From the NCBI GenBank assembly GCA_018818835.1, contig JAHIRD010000145.1, positions 32,528-96,527 on the forward strand: a stretch of 64,000 nucleotides of DNA, given 5' to 3'. Shown in pieces: positions 9,137-17,625 of the stretch. This stretch comes from Pseudomonadota bacterium (lineage in GTDB: Bacteria; Desulfobacterota; Desulfobacteria; Desulfobacterales; Desulfolunaceae). The notes beneath the pieces were generated by a model. That model searched no databases. It was not told the DNA's origin and worked only from the letters and a program-made list of their open reading frames with translations. The translations under genes were made by a program, and so were the position numbers. Position 1 is the stretch's first letter. The number at the start of each line of letters is the position of its first letter.

Positions 9137-10396
9137 TTATCTTCGGCGACGTAGTCGTTCGATGGAAAATCGAAGACTGTCCTGCATTCGGCTGATTGCT
9201 TCAGCAAGGGCACCGATTTCGTCGTTGGATTTGATCTCAATGACAACGTCAAGTTCACCAACACTGATTCGATCCGCTGCCTCGGTGAGCTTTCCAATAC
9301 TTCTGGAAAGCCTGTACCCATAAATTGTAATCGACAGACCAATGATGAGAAGAAGTGCAACAAGAATGACAATATTTATATTTCGTGTATTTTCAGTCAG
9401 TTTATGCGCTTCTTTTTCAAGCATCTTAATGGGTTCTGTAAAATCATCGATAAACGTCGTGCTGATGATCATGTATTTGCTTTGTTCAATGCATTCCGCA
9501 GCGACAAATTTTTCAGTGGTTATACCTTTGTCATCAGTCCATGTGTAATAACCGGAGTTGCCACCTCCTTTTCTGAGGGTGTTAATAACATCTTTAAAAT
9601 TGTTGTAACTTGAACCCAGTGCTTTTTTGAAGGCCGGCAGAAGTGGTTGACCGATCAGAGCCTGATCAGGATGGCACCAAATGATGAAATGATCTTCGTT
9701 TTTGTCAGGATCAGGAAGTTCGATTAATGCAGTATAGCCCCGTTTCGTGCCAACCTCCTGAATTGAAATGCGGTTCAGTTCAAGATCATAATAAAAATCA
9801 TCCTTATTTAAATCAGGATTGTTTTTTAGAAAAATAGAACATTGGGATGCAACGGATTTGGCTTTATCAATAATACTCTGTTCTGCAAGTTTTTTAACGA
9901 CTTCAGTACTTTTGAATGTAATATCACTTGCAAGTTTAAGCATCTGAAGTTGTGAAAAAACACCCGAGCCAGCCATAAGAAAAAGAGGGATAACAAGAAA
10001 CAGAAAAAACATTTTTGTCCGCAAACCAATACCTGAGGTTTTTTTTGAAACGGATTTTTTTTTTGATGTTTTGGTTTCAACTAAATCAGTGTCTATCTTG
10101 TTGGCAATGGTTTCGTTCTGATCTGAGTCTTCCTCTTGATTATCCGGTGATTCTTCACTCACATCGGTTTCTGATTCATCTGCCATTTGATCATTGGTAT
10201 CATGTTGTGATTGAAATGGGACATGCTGGATATTCCCTGAAGACGTATCCAAATTATTTTCATCATCCAATGAAATGGTAATAACATGATCGCATACTCT
10301 GCATTTAATTTTGGAAGTTTTGCCTTTCATGCTGCTTTTAAGTTTTTCCGCATCAAGTTTGTAGACTTTTCCACACTCTTCACAAATAACTACCAT
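9137..10396 (-). CDS. zinc-ribbon/cache/HAMP membrane sensor without output domain
   Basis: A 419-aa protein. An N-terminal MJ0042-type zinc ribbon (Cys5, Cys8, Cys32, Cys35; VICEECGKVYKLDAEKLK) precedes an acidic linker. A first membrane segment lies at about 128-148, then a periplasmic region of about 190 residues with single-cache features (AEQSIIDKAKSVASQCSIF; GYYTWTDDKG). A second membrane segment (about 338-360) leads to a HAMP domain (RSIGKLTEAADRISVGELD). The protein ends with RLRRRR right after HAMP, with no kinase, MCP or cyclase domain. Its signal must pass through HAMP to a separate partner or through the cytoplasmic zinc ribbon. Confidence 0.82.
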   Translation of the reverse strand: MVVICEECGKVYKLDAEKLKSSMKGKTSKIKCRVCDHVITISLDDENNLDTSSGNIQHVPFQSQHDTNDQMADESETDVSEESPDNQEEDSDQNETIANKIDTDLVETKTSKKKSVSKKTSGIGLRTKMFFLFLVIPLFLMAGSGVFSQLQMLKLASDITFKSTEVVKKLAEQSIIDKAKSVASQCSIFLKNNPDLNKDDFYYDLELNRISIQEVGTKRGYTALIELPDPDKNEDHFIIWCHPDQALIGQPLLPAFKKALGSSYNNFKDVINTLRKGGGNSGYYTWTDDKGITTEKFVAAECIEQSKYMIISTTFIDDFTEPIKMLEKEAHKLTENTRNINIVILVALLLIIGLSITIYGYRLSRSIGKLTEAADRISVGELDVVIEIKSNDEIGALAEAISRMQDSLRFSIERLRRRR

Positions 10397-10440
10397 AATT
10401 AATGCTCCTTAAAATAATAAGAAAATAACTCGTTACACAT

Positions 10441-10902
10441 TTACATATTTTTCAGCTTCTTCAGCATGATCTGTTGGAACTGAATCTTCTTTTCATCTCT
10501 GGGGATTTCTCTTGCCAAGATATCCACAAGTTCAGCTGCACGATGCGTGGGTATCTTGTCTTTGGAAATCCCGATTTCACGAATTTCATCTTCAATCAAT
10601 ATTTCAGCCATAGGCCCCATGGCAATGGAAAGGTGATTGGCAAGAAAATCAAAAAAATTATGATCAAGTGTTGGTACCGTGGCCACATCGGCTTCAATAA
10701 GATTCAAGCGGTCAAGTCTCTGCAAGGTTTCTTTCAAGGAATGCATGTCCACTTTCATGACTCTTGCGACTTCACCTATGTTCCGGACACCATCAATATG
10801 CATCAAAACATTAAGCATCTGGCTATCCAGAGAAACTTCACCAATATTAGAGTTTACCACTCGTTTGATGACCACGGATGCAATATTTGCAGAAAAATCC
10901 AT
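10441..10902 (-). CDS. small winged-helix-like protein (DUF8082-like C-terminus)
   Basis: A 153-aa protein. The first 75 residues look like a winged-helix unit (VSLDSQMLNVLMHIDGVRNIGEVARVM followed by LKETLQRLDRLNLIEA), a fold often seen next to PATAN and Roadblock proteins. The second half contains LSIAMGPMAEILIEDEIREIG and HRAAELVDILAREIP, a pattern I associate with a short C-terminal domain found with signalling proteins. No catalytic residues are recognised. It lies between the zinc-ribbon/HAMP sensor and a coiled acidic protein, all in one orientation with spacers of tens of bases. Confidence 0.6.
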   Translation of the reverse strand: MDFSANIASVVIKRVVNSNIGEVSLDSQMLNVLMHIDGVRNIGEVARVMKVDMHSLKETLQRLDRLNLIEADVATVPTLDHNFFDFLANHLSIAMGPMAEILIEDEIREIGISKDKIPTHRAAELVDILAREIPRDEKKIQFQQIMLKKLKNM

Positions 10903-10923
10903 GAATAAAACTCCAATATACGT

Positions 10924-11622
10924 TTATTTAAAATTCTTTTTTAAGGCTTCGATTTTCTGAGCAATCTCACGTTCTATATAATCATTGATTTCTTTTTGAA
11001 TATCATCAGGTAGACTTGAAAAGTCCGGTTTGACTGCGGCTGTCGGCTGTTCGGGAACAAATGATTGAACCTCAACAGAAGAATAGGAGTTCGGGAACAT
11101 ACGTGCTTTAAGATTTTTGAAATTAGTGACTTCTTTCAAAATCATTTTATTCTTTTCGAACGTAGACAAATTCTTCGTAGTCACTTTTTCAAGGCTGTTG
11201 AAGACCTGATAAAGAAATTTTAAGGCATCAGGGTGTGCACGTACTTTTTTATGCAGCATATAAGTTCCAATGGAACTATGCAGTTTGAAGAAAAGATATA
11301 TTGCTCGGTCATCTTTATACTGATTTTTTAGACGTCCTATTTCTTCAAGATATTTGTTTAGATTTTCATCCGTAAGTTCCCAGTCCATTTCAAGGACAAT
11401 GACTTTCAACGTATCTAAGGGACCTTGCGGATTCTTATGAAATTTAGCCGATTGAGTATCCGGGAATGATTTTTTAACCTTGGGTTCATCCGATGAATCA
11501 ATGATCATCTCATCAGAATGAATGTCAGACGATTCATCAAAAGATAGTTCATCATCCGCAAAAAAGTCATCCAACCGACTGTCCAGTTCATCAAAAATGG
11601 AATTACCGTCATCATTGCTCAA
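10924..11622 (-). CDS. acidic hypothetical protein in the mgl-like operon
   Basis: A 232-aa protein I do not recognise. The first 60 residues are very acidic and Ser/Asp-rich (FDELDSRLDDFFADDELSF), probably disordered. Residues about 70-165 are helical (LEMDWELTDENLNKYLEEIGRLKNQY), resembling regulatory four-helix segments. The C-terminus is a short amphipathic helix (DYIEREIAQKIEALKKNFK). The gene follows the first MglA-like GTPase by only 3 bases, so the two are almost certainly cotranslated. A GTPase effector or localisation partner is a reasonable guess but unproven. Confidence 0.6.
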   Translation of the reverse strand: MSNDDGNSIFDELDSRLDDFFADDELSFDESSDIHSDEMIIDSSDEPKVKKSFPDTQSAKFHKNPQGPLDTLKVIVLEMDWELTDENLNKYLEEIGRLKNQYKDDRAIYLFFKLHSSIGTYMLHKKVRAHPDALKFLYQVFNSLEKVTTKNLSTFEKNKMILKEVTNFKNLKARMFPNSYSSVEVQSFVPEQPTAAVKPDFSSLPDDIQKEINDYIEREIAQKIEALKKNFK

Positions 11623-11625
11623 TGG

Positions 11626-12243
11626 TTATTTCCCTCCCAGGTCTAGTTTCTCTTTTAAAGAAATAACGGTCAGAGAAATTATTTTTTTCATGGTCGCAGC
11701 AACATTTTCTCCAGTAACGGCACTTGCAGGAAAATATGATGCCTTTAGCGTACTATTCAGATCTTTTTCAAGCGATTCAATGGGCAGGATCGGAATACCC
11801 TGTTTACCAAGATCACGTTTATTATACTGGATGACAAGGGGGATACTATTCAGATCTTTGTTGAACGAAGCAAGATTTTCTCTGAGATTTTCAAGGGAAC
11901 GAATATTCATTTCCTGTCTCAATGTCATTGAATCGGCGACAAAAACGATACCGTCAACACCACGTAGTACCAACTTCCGGGTCGCGTTGTATTTAACCTG
12001 CCCTGGCACGGTATAAAACTGGATTTTAATTGTATATCCTTTTATCATTCCGATATCAAAGGGTAAGAAATCAAAAAAGAGCGTGCGGTCATTGTAGGTT
12101 TTTACTGTAACCATCTCACTCTTGATTCTACTTTTAAACTTTTTATTTATATATTCAAGATTCGTGGTTTTTCCACCCCTACCAGGACCATAATAAACAA
12201 TTTTAACCTGAACTTCTTTTTTTTTGGGATTAATTAAAGCCAA
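11626..12243 (-). CDS. mglA: MglA-like Ras-family GTPase (first copy)
   Basis: A 205-aa small GTPase of the bacterial MglA family, which controls cell polarity and motility in Myxococcus. The start is taken as TTG at 12243 (MALINPKKKE): it aligns with MAIFNIQKRE of the second copy and has GAGG about 8 bases before it. The alternative GTG at 12252 adds three residues. Motifs: P-loop GPGRGGKT, the MglA-type switch II TVPGQ in place of DxxGQ, VDGIVFVADS, and the base-specificity motif NKRD. It follows the Roadblock gene at 12314-12706, giving the classic GTPase plus MglB-like partner pair. Confidence 0.9.
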   Translation of the reverse strand: MALINPKKKEVQVKIVYYGPGRGGKTTNLEYINKKFKSRIKSEMVTVKTYNDRTLFFDFLPFDIGMIKGYTIKIQFYTVPGQVKYNATRKLVLRGVDGIVFVADSMTLRQEMNIRSLENLRENLASFNKDLNSIPLVIQYNKRDLGKQGIPILPIESLEKDLNSTLKASYFPASAVTGENVAATMKKIISLTVISLKEKLDLGGK

Positions 12244-12313
12244 AATGAACACCTCTTAAATATATACGACGTTGTTATGATACGACGCTAAATATCAGAA
12301 TAAAATCAATAAA

Positions 12314-12706
12314 TCACACGAGTTCCTTGATTTTATTGTTGGCCTCGGTAACTTTCAAACGCAAAAAGCCGAGGGATACGTCTTTCCCGAAAATTGTCAA
12401 CAAAAGAAGGTCCGTTCCAATCTTGCTGAAATGGATACTGTCGTTTTCACCTTTATGGAAAAGTAGCGAGAATTCTTCTTCACCAATAATGTTCGCCATT
12501 GCGCTTACAGCTCCAAAATTGGCTGCGGCGAGGGCTGCCAGCGAGTAAACGTCATGTTCACACCTCCCATTGTCAAGATTGACAATGACATTTCCTGCAA
12601 GGTCTATCAATACAACGCACTCAACACCTAACTCGATGAGCTCTTCTTCGAGAATTGCCTCGATTGATTCAAGCTGGCTTTTATTGAAATCAAAAGTAAA
12701 ATCCAT
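12314..12706 (-). CDS. mglB: Roadblock/LC7 protein, MglB-like
   Basis: A 130-aa Roadblock/LC7 protein. Typical pattern: an N-terminal amphipathic helix (FNKSQLESIEAILEEELIELG), a strand pair (CVVLIDLAGNVIVNLDNG), a long Ala-rich helix (VYSLAALAAANFGAVSAMANII) and a C-terminal strand-helix (LLLLTIFGKDVSLGFLRLKV). MglB-type proteins form homodimers that act as GTPase-activating platforms for MglA. Its position 70 bases upstream of the MglA-like gene supports that partnership. A GAGGAT lies before the ATG. A 284-base AT-rich spacer upstream probably carries the promoter of this part of the cluster. Confidence 0.87.
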   Translation of the reverse strand: MDFTFDFNKSQLESIEAILEEELIELGVECVVLIDLAGNVIVNLDNGRCEHDVYSLAALAAANFGAVSAMANIIGEEEFSLLFHKGENDSIHFSKIGTDLLLLTIFGKDVSLGFLRLKVTEANNKIKELV

Positions 12707-12990
12707 TTTAAGATGATCCTCATAAATAACATTTAAGTTTGAAGCATATTACAAAATATGCCATTAATACAGTTAAATTAAATAATTATACCAATATTTA
12801 AATCATTATCCAATGGTAAAATTTAACTGATTACAACTAAAAATTGAAAAAAATTATACTGAAAATTACCCATCGTTAAGACTTATCTATATCAATTTAT
12901 TAGCAATAATTTTAATACTATACCCCTATAACGTATTTCATTGATTTTATCAATTCCAAAAAACATTGCATTTTAAAATTATTTCATATT

Positions 12991-13965
12991 TTATTCTCTT
13001 TTGAGAATCATTTCCATTTCGGGTTGGTTACTGATATGTTCAATTTTCTTGTTCAACTGTTTCAACTCCGTCATGGTTTTGAAGTTAAATTGAATCTGAT
13101 ACGTCGATCCTTCAAAGGATTCAGGAACCATGAATTTGATGGTATCCGGAAACTTCAATCGAGAAACCAAATCATTATGCTTATTATAAGCAACTGTAAT
13201 TTCAGGATATCTACGCTGATATAGACAATTTCTAATCATGCCGAAAATAGCATTTTTATCTTGAAGGTCCCTATGAGTTGAAACCATACGGGATACATCT
13301 TCCAGAACAGCTCTGGCCATCAGCTTCTCCCGTGCAGCAATTTCTCGAATAAATAGAACAAACTCCTTTTGCTTGCTTAACGATATTTTGAATTCCAAAA
13401 AAAAAGGATGAAACATTTTTTGTGTCTCTAAATCAAACAAAGACAAATCAACAGCAACTTCCAACGATATTCGTTCATGTGCAACAAGGTCCATCAGGCT
13501 TTCAGAGAGGTGTGATGCCTGCCACAATTTCTTTATGTACAATTTATTATTGGGAATCAACAAAGACTCACTGACGGCTTTAAAAAATTCATTATTGTTT
13601 TCAGGATCAGAAAAATAGGTTGAAAGAAGCGTTACACTTCTAATCTGTTCCGAAACTGAGAGCGACCTCTGAAAAGAATTATCCATCACAGCAATCTGAG
13701 CGCACATCATTTCATCCGCCATATCAGTGACACACGCCTCAATTTGCAGGGCACCATGTTGAAGTGATGCCTTTATTCGACGAAAACCGGATATCACACA
13801 AAAGCCCCCTTTTTTTTTCAAAAGAAGGGGTGGGGTCATAATGCCAAATTGACTGATGGAGTGTTCTAAAACCTTATTATTTGTTTCGTTTGAAATTTTG
13901 AAGCGTTCATCCTTAAGATCAATATCTTTGCACTGTATGTTTTCAAACTCAAACAATTTTTTCAA
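12991..13965 (-). CDS. ParB/Spo0J N-terminal-domain protein, orphan
   Basis: A 324-aa protein with a ParB-like nuclease/CTPase domain in residues 1-105: an LKDERFKISNETNNKVLEHSI lead, the QFGIMTPPLL segment and VISGFRRIKASLQ, where the ParB box G-x-R-R motif sits. A helical region with helix-turn-helix character follows (SVSEQIRSVTLL; ERISLEVAVDLSLFD). The C-terminal third is unfamiliar. No parA or parS-like repeats are visible, and it abuts purC 4 bases away, so it is not the chromosomal segregation parB. A DNA-binding regulator or a polarity factor tied to the neighbouring MglA genes is possible. Confidence 0.75.
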   Translation of the reverse strand: MKKLFEFENIQCKDIDLKDERFKISNETNNKVLEHSISQFGIMTPPLLLKKKGGFCVISGFRRIKASLQHGALQIEACVTDMADEMMCAQIAVMDNSFQRSLSVSEQIRSVTLLSTYFSDPENNNEFFKAVSESLLIPNNKLYIKKLWQASHLSESLMDLVAHERISLEVAVDLSLFDLETQKMFHPFFLEFKISLSKQKEFVLFIREIAAREKLMARAVLEDVSRMVSTHRDLQDKNAIFGMIRNCLYQRRYPEITVAYNKHNDLVSRLKFPDTIKFMVPESFEGSTYQIQFNFKTMTELKQLNKKIEHISNQPEMEMILKRE

Positions 13966-13969
13966 TGAA

Positions 13970-14866
13970 TTAGTTCTTTTTATTTGGACTAAAAAGGTTT
14001 AGGGCATCAAAATACTTCATACTTGTTTTTTTGATCACGTCTTCCGGAAGTCGGGGTCCCGGTGGAGTTTTGTTCCAATCAAGGGTCAAAAGATAATCCC
14101 TGACATACTGCTTGTCATAGCTTTCCTGGGGACCGCCTGGGCAATAGGTGCTCTTGGGCCAAAACCGCGATGAATCCGGCGTCATAACCTCGTCAATGAG
14201 AATAATTTCATCTTGGTAAAAGCCGAATTCAAACTTTGTATCTGCGATGATAATCCCAAGTTTATCAGCAATTTCGACGCCTTTATTATAGATGCTCAGG
14301 CTGAGATCTCGAATTTTATCAGCATTTTCTTTACCGATGACACGAACCGTTTGGTCAAAATCAATATTAATATCATGAAGCCCCACCTCCTCTTTGGTTG
14401 AAGGAGTAAAAATAGCTTGGGGTAAACGGTCCGATTCTTTCAACCCTTTGGGCAAGGTGATTCCACAAATGGTTCCTGACTCTTTGTAGGAGTTCCATCC
14501 TGACCCGGATATGTATCCCCTGACAACGCATTCAATGGGCAACGGTTCGGCTTTTTTAACAAGCATGCTTCGATCCCTGAGGCTATCTGAATAGGGTTTG
14601 CAGACCTCCGGATATTCGTCCACATTGCCTGAGACCAGATGGTTTTGAACAATAGACTCAAGGTGCTTGAACCAAAAAAGAGAAATCTGAGTCAATACTT
14701 TTCCTTTTTCAGGAATGGGATCGGGCAGGACCACATCAAAAGCTGAAAGCCTGTCTGTTGCAACGATCAAAAAATAATCATCAAGATCGTAAATATCTCT
14801 AACCTTTCCACGTTTCAACAGGGTAATTTCTTTAAAGTCTGTTTCAAAAACAATGTTGCTCATCAT
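13970..14866 (-). CDS. purC: phosphoribosylaminoimidazole-succinocarboxamide (SAICAR) synthase
   Basis: A 298-aa cytoplasmic enzyme of purine synthesis that joins CAIR and aspartate, using ATP, to form SAICAR. Recognised by [27 protein letters not shown], the [10 protein letters not shown] block, the ADTKFEFG motif and [14 protein letters not shown] near the C-terminus. The length fits the longer SAICAR synthase type. Two ATGs stand in tandem at the start, with AAGGAT upstream suiting either. No other pur gene is adjacent. Its position inside the signalling cluster looks incidental, although tight spacing suggests cotranscription with the ParB-like gene. Confidence 0.95.
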   Translation of the reverse strand: MMSNIVFETDFKEITLLKRGKVRDIYDLDDYFLIVATDRLSAFDVVLPDPIPEKGKVLTQISLFWFKHLESIVQNHLVSGNVDEYPEVCKPYSDSLRDRSMLVKKAEPLPIECVVRGYISGSGWNSYKESGTICGITLPKGLKESDRLPQAIFTPSTKEEVGLHDINIDFDQTVRVIGKENADKIRDLSLSIYNKGVEIADKLGIIIADTKFEFGFYQDEIILIDEVMTPDSSRFWPKSTYCPGGPQESYDKQYVRDYLLTLDWNKTPPGPRLPEDVIKKTSMKYFDALNLFSPNKKN

Positions 14867-14897
14867 CTATCCTTATACGTTAATATATGTAAAAATG

Positions 14898-15383
14898 TTA
14901 AATATTTATAATAGTACCGCTGATGCCATGTGTTTCATTAATGTTAAGAACCCCCACAGATCGACTGCTTCCAAAGGGATGTGTTCCTGAAAAAGCTCCG
15001 GGATTGAACATTAAAATACCTTGATTAATATGGTTGGCGACCCGATGAGTATGACCATAAACAATAACCTGAACATCGTCAAAACATGCGATTATTTTTT
15101 CTTCAAGGCCTTTTGGGGAGCCCCATCCGTGAATCAGTCCGATGCGATATCCAAAAACCTCAATGACCTTCTTTTTCGGAAGCATGCTTGTCACGTCATA
15201 CCGATCCATATTACCTGAAACGGCTATCACCTCTTTTCCAGGGAATGCCTCAAGAACAGAGAGACGAGTGAGGTCGCCAGCATGGAGAATCATGGAAACA
15301 TCTGCAAAAATATCGTCTGCCAAACTGCATAGTGCCTCCACAGGAGTTGAGACATGCGTATCAGAAATTACACCTATTTTCAT
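14898..15383 (-). CDS. YfcE/MJ0936-type metallophosphoesterase
   Basis: A 161-aa calcineurin-like phosphoesterase. Metal-binding motifs are complete: GVISDTHVS (residues 3-11), ILHAGDLTR, VSGNMDRYD, LIHGWGSP and VYGHTHR. Such small enzymes hydrolyse simple phosphodiesters in vitro, but their natural substrates are generally unknown. It sits between the single-domain PilZ gene and purC in the same orientation, with spacers of about 20-30 bases. A phosphodiesterase beside a c-di-GMP-binding protein is suggestive, but this family is not known to act on c-di-GMP. Confidence 0.88.
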   Translation of the reverse strand: MKIGVISDTHVSTPVEALCSLADDIFADVSMILHAGDLTRLSVLEAFPGKEVIAVSGNMDRYDVTSMLPKKKVIEVFGYRIGLIHGWGSPKGLEEKIIACFDDVQVIVYGHTHRVANHINQGILMFNPGAFSGTHPFGSSRSVGVLNINETHGISGTIINI

Positions 15384-15404
15384 TATCTCGAAAAGACCAC
15401 CTGA

Positions 15405-15737
15405 TCACATATGAAATTTTTTAATAAAAGAGGATAAAATGCCTTGGCATTCGCTTGTAACCGTCTTGAACTTGATCCCGGACTCGATCATCCCGTCCCC
15501 TCTTTTCCTTGAGTATATGACACTTCCTCTAATGTCGGCCATATCATTTTCAAATCCGATACTGAGAAGAATTGTGAAATCAGGATTAATAGAAACATGC
15601 GTTTCAAGAAGGATCCCCCCTTCGCTCACATCAATTGTTTTCCCCATGCCCTGCTGAACAACTTTATCTTTGTCATCTAAACACACATACGAAAGGAGAT
15701 TCCCGGAATCAAATCTTCGATGCTTTCTATTGTCCAT
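15405..15737 (-). CDS. single-domain PilZ protein
   Basis: A 110-aa protein made of one PilZ domain. It shows the N-terminal arginine motif RKHRR (R4 to R8) and the DVSEGG motif (DxSxxG), both needed to bind cyclic-di-GMP, followed by the usual strand pattern (IRGSVIYSRKRGDGMIESGIKF). Unlike the pair near 3-4 kb it has no zinc-ribbon extension. It lies between the PATAN/cyclic-nucleotide protein and the phosphoesterase in one transcriptional direction. It probably senses c-di-GMP for the surrounding GTPase pathway, as an adaptor without its own output. Confidence 0.87.
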   Translation of the reverse strand: MDNRKHRRFDSGNLLSYVCLDDKDKVVQQGMGKTIDVSEGGILLETHVSINPDFTILLSIGFENDMADIRGSVIYSRKRGDGMIESGIKFKTVTSECQGILSSFIKKFHM

Positions 15738-15766
15738 GCTTCCCCACTTTTTTGATATTTTTCAGT

Positions 15767-16918
15767 TTAAGCGCATGCTCTGCTTGTTGTTGCAGACAAA
15801 CAAACCGTTGTATATTCAATGATGTTTTTAATGGTCACGGATAGTTTCGTGTATTCCTCAATCAACTTTTCAGTATCCAAAATCCCCAGCTTCAAATCCT
15901 CTGAGGCAAACACAGACGCAAATGACGGTTCATGGTCGATATTTAAAAAAGGTACACGTCCGATAAAATCTCCTTTTCCCAGGGTCATCAGATAAATCAT
16001 ACCATTTTTTGATTTTCTTACAATGTGTGCCTCACCATTTAAAATGGTAAACACCTTCTGGACATCATCTCCCTGGCGGATCATGGGTTTGATGTTCAGG
16101 GGCAGACCGTCAAATTTGTTATGTCCATTCAAGATATCCGTGTACCTGGAGGATATCTTCCTGAACCGGTTATCAAGGCTCAGAAGAACTTTTTTAAATT
16201 CCGGATCAATGGTGGACATTTCACTTGAAAGCTGCTGGGTGTCGATTACTCCAAGTTGCACTGTTCCCCTTGCCACGGCAGAGGCACTCCTTGAATTTTC
16301 AGGCTGAAGTATGGTTGTCAGTCCGCCAATAAACGCTCCGGTACCACTTGAAGAAACAAGGGCCTGACCATGTTCTGTTTGTTTGAAGATATCAACGATT
16401 CCTTCAAGAATGACCCACAACCAGTTCCCATGCCGACCCTGGGCAACAATCGTTGCACCATCGGTGTACTCATCCTCATCCACCACCGATGAATATTCCA
16501 CAAAAGGGCCTTTAATGGCAGTGGTTATGGCTGGAGCAGATTTTATATCCTGGCCTGATTCTTTGGCCGAGGCGTCACCGAATGTTTCTATTCCCCCTTC
16601 ATCCAGGACTCGTAAGGCATCCAGAACGATGGCCATCATTCTTTTCTTTATGACATCCTGATGTTTGACCTCTTCGGAATTAAATTCAAATTTACCAGAG
16701 ACCCATCCAAAAAGAGCATATATGGCGTCAACACCGGTCTTATCTGAAGTCTGGGCATCAACGGGATTTCCGGATTTTATATAGATCAGACCAGGGTCCT
16801 TAAAATGCGGATTGATAATTCGCAAAACACCTGTTCGATTATCTGTGCCAAGAAGCTGCAGAAGATCTCCAAGTGTTAAGAACGTCAGATTGCCTGCAAG
16901 TACTGTTTTGTTTTCCAT
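15767..16918 (-). CDS. PATAN (DUF4388) protein with two cyclic-nucleotide-binding domains
   Basis: A 383-aa protein. Residues 1-110 form a PATAN/DUF4388 domain (LTFLTLGDLLQLLGTDNRTGVLRI; GLIYIKSGNPVDAQT). Two cAMP-receptor-like domains follow: one at about 140-245 (YTDGATIVAQGRHGNWLWVIL; GAFIGGLTTIL) and one at about 265-365 (IRQGDDVQKVFTILNGEAHIV; KGDFIGRVPFL). Neither cassette shows the canonical RxA phosphate-binding pair clearly (the first has NSRSASAVA), so ligand binding is uncertain. There is no helix-turn-helix, so it is not a Crp-type regulator. It lies 9 bases downstream of the second GTPase gene, which suggests a shared pathway. Confidence 0.8.
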   Translation of the reverse strand: MENKTVLAGNLTFLTLGDLLQLLGTDNRTGVLRIINPHFKDPGLIYIKSGNPVDAQTSDKTGVDAIYALFGWVSGKFEFNSEEVKHQDVIKKRMMAIVLDALRVLDEGGIETFGDASAKESGQDIKSAPAITTAIKGPFVEYSSVVDEDEYTDGATIVAQGRHGNWLWVILEGIVDIFKQTEHGQALVSSSGTGAFIGGLTTILQPENSRSASAVARGTVQLGVIDTQQLSSEMSTIDPEFKKVLLSLDNRFRKISSRYTDILNGHNKFDGLPLNIKPMIRQGDDVQKVFTILNGEAHIVRKSKNGMIYLMTLGKGDFIGRVPFLNIDHEPSFASVFASEDLKLGILDTEKLIEEYTKLSVTIKNIIEYTTVCLSATTSRACA

Positions 16919-16927
16919 TCGTATGTT

Positions 16928-17542
16928 TTACTGTGACCATTTCAGTTCACGCTGAAGAGATATCAGGGTGAGCTTTAAACATTCTTGAAGGGTATTCCCA
17001 ACACCTGTTCCTTTGATGGCACTTGCCTGAAACGAAGGAACCTTGAGCTGTCTGTTCAAATCACGGCCCATCTTTTCCACAGACATGATGGGCATCCCTT
17101 CATCAGCCAGGTCCCTTTTGTTATATTGCATAACCAGCGGAATCCGAGAAATATTCAAACCATAATCCTTGAGGTTCTGCTGGAGATCTTTTAATGAAAG
17201 CATGTTTTTTTCTCGTCTGACTTCAAGGGAATCGGCAACAAAAACGATTCCATCCACCCCTTTGAGGACAAGCTTTCGTGTCGAAGAATATTTTTGCTGG
17301 CCTGGCACGGTAAATATCTGAACACGGACATCGCACCCTTTGATTTTCCCAAGTCCTATGGGCAAAAAATCAAAAAAAAGCGTACTGTCGCCTTCTGTAT
17401 CAACCGAAACCATTTCTCCGGTAACCTGTTTTTTGAATGCCTTGAAAAGATATTCAAGATTCGTTGTTTTTCCGCAACGACCAGGGCCGTAATAGACGAT
17501 TTTACATTCGATTTCCCGTTTTTGGATATTAAATATTGCCAT
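16928..17542 (-). CDS. MglA-like Ras-family GTPase (second copy)
   Basis: A 204-aa MglA-type GTPase, clearly paralogous to the one at 11626-12243. The ATG at 17542 (MAIFNIQKRE) is favoured by alignment with that copy, although a GTG at 17560 is also possible. Motifs: P-loop GPGRCGKT, switch II TVPGQQKY, GVDGIVFVADS, NKRD (QYNKRDLADEG) and the C-terminal helix ECLKLTLISLQRELKW. It has no Roadblock gene directly beside it. Its immediate neighbours are a TPR-like protein upstream and the PATAN/cyclic-nucleotide protein downstream, so it may use a different regulator or share the MglB-like protein. Confidence 0.88.
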   Translation of the reverse strand: MAIFNIQKREIECKIVYYGPGRCGKTTNLEYLFKAFKKQVTGEMVSVDTEGDSTLFFDFLPIGLGKIKGCDVRVQIFTVPGQQKYSSTRKLVLKGVDGIVFVADSLEVRREKNMLSLKDLQQNLKDYGLNISRIPLVMQYNKRDLADEGMPIMSVEKMGRDLNRQLKVPSFQASAIKGTGVGNTLQECLKLTLISLQRELKWSQ

Positions 17543-17625
17543 TTTAGTCGCAATTCCCACATTCAGATATATAAATTAACAGGTTTACTGCATTATACAG
17601 TCAGAAACAAAATAATCAAATAAAA

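Noticed and set aside
8063..12706. Antisense open frames in the signalling cluster
   Set aside because: They mirror the conserved minus-strand genes, lack ribosome-binding sites and show no family features.
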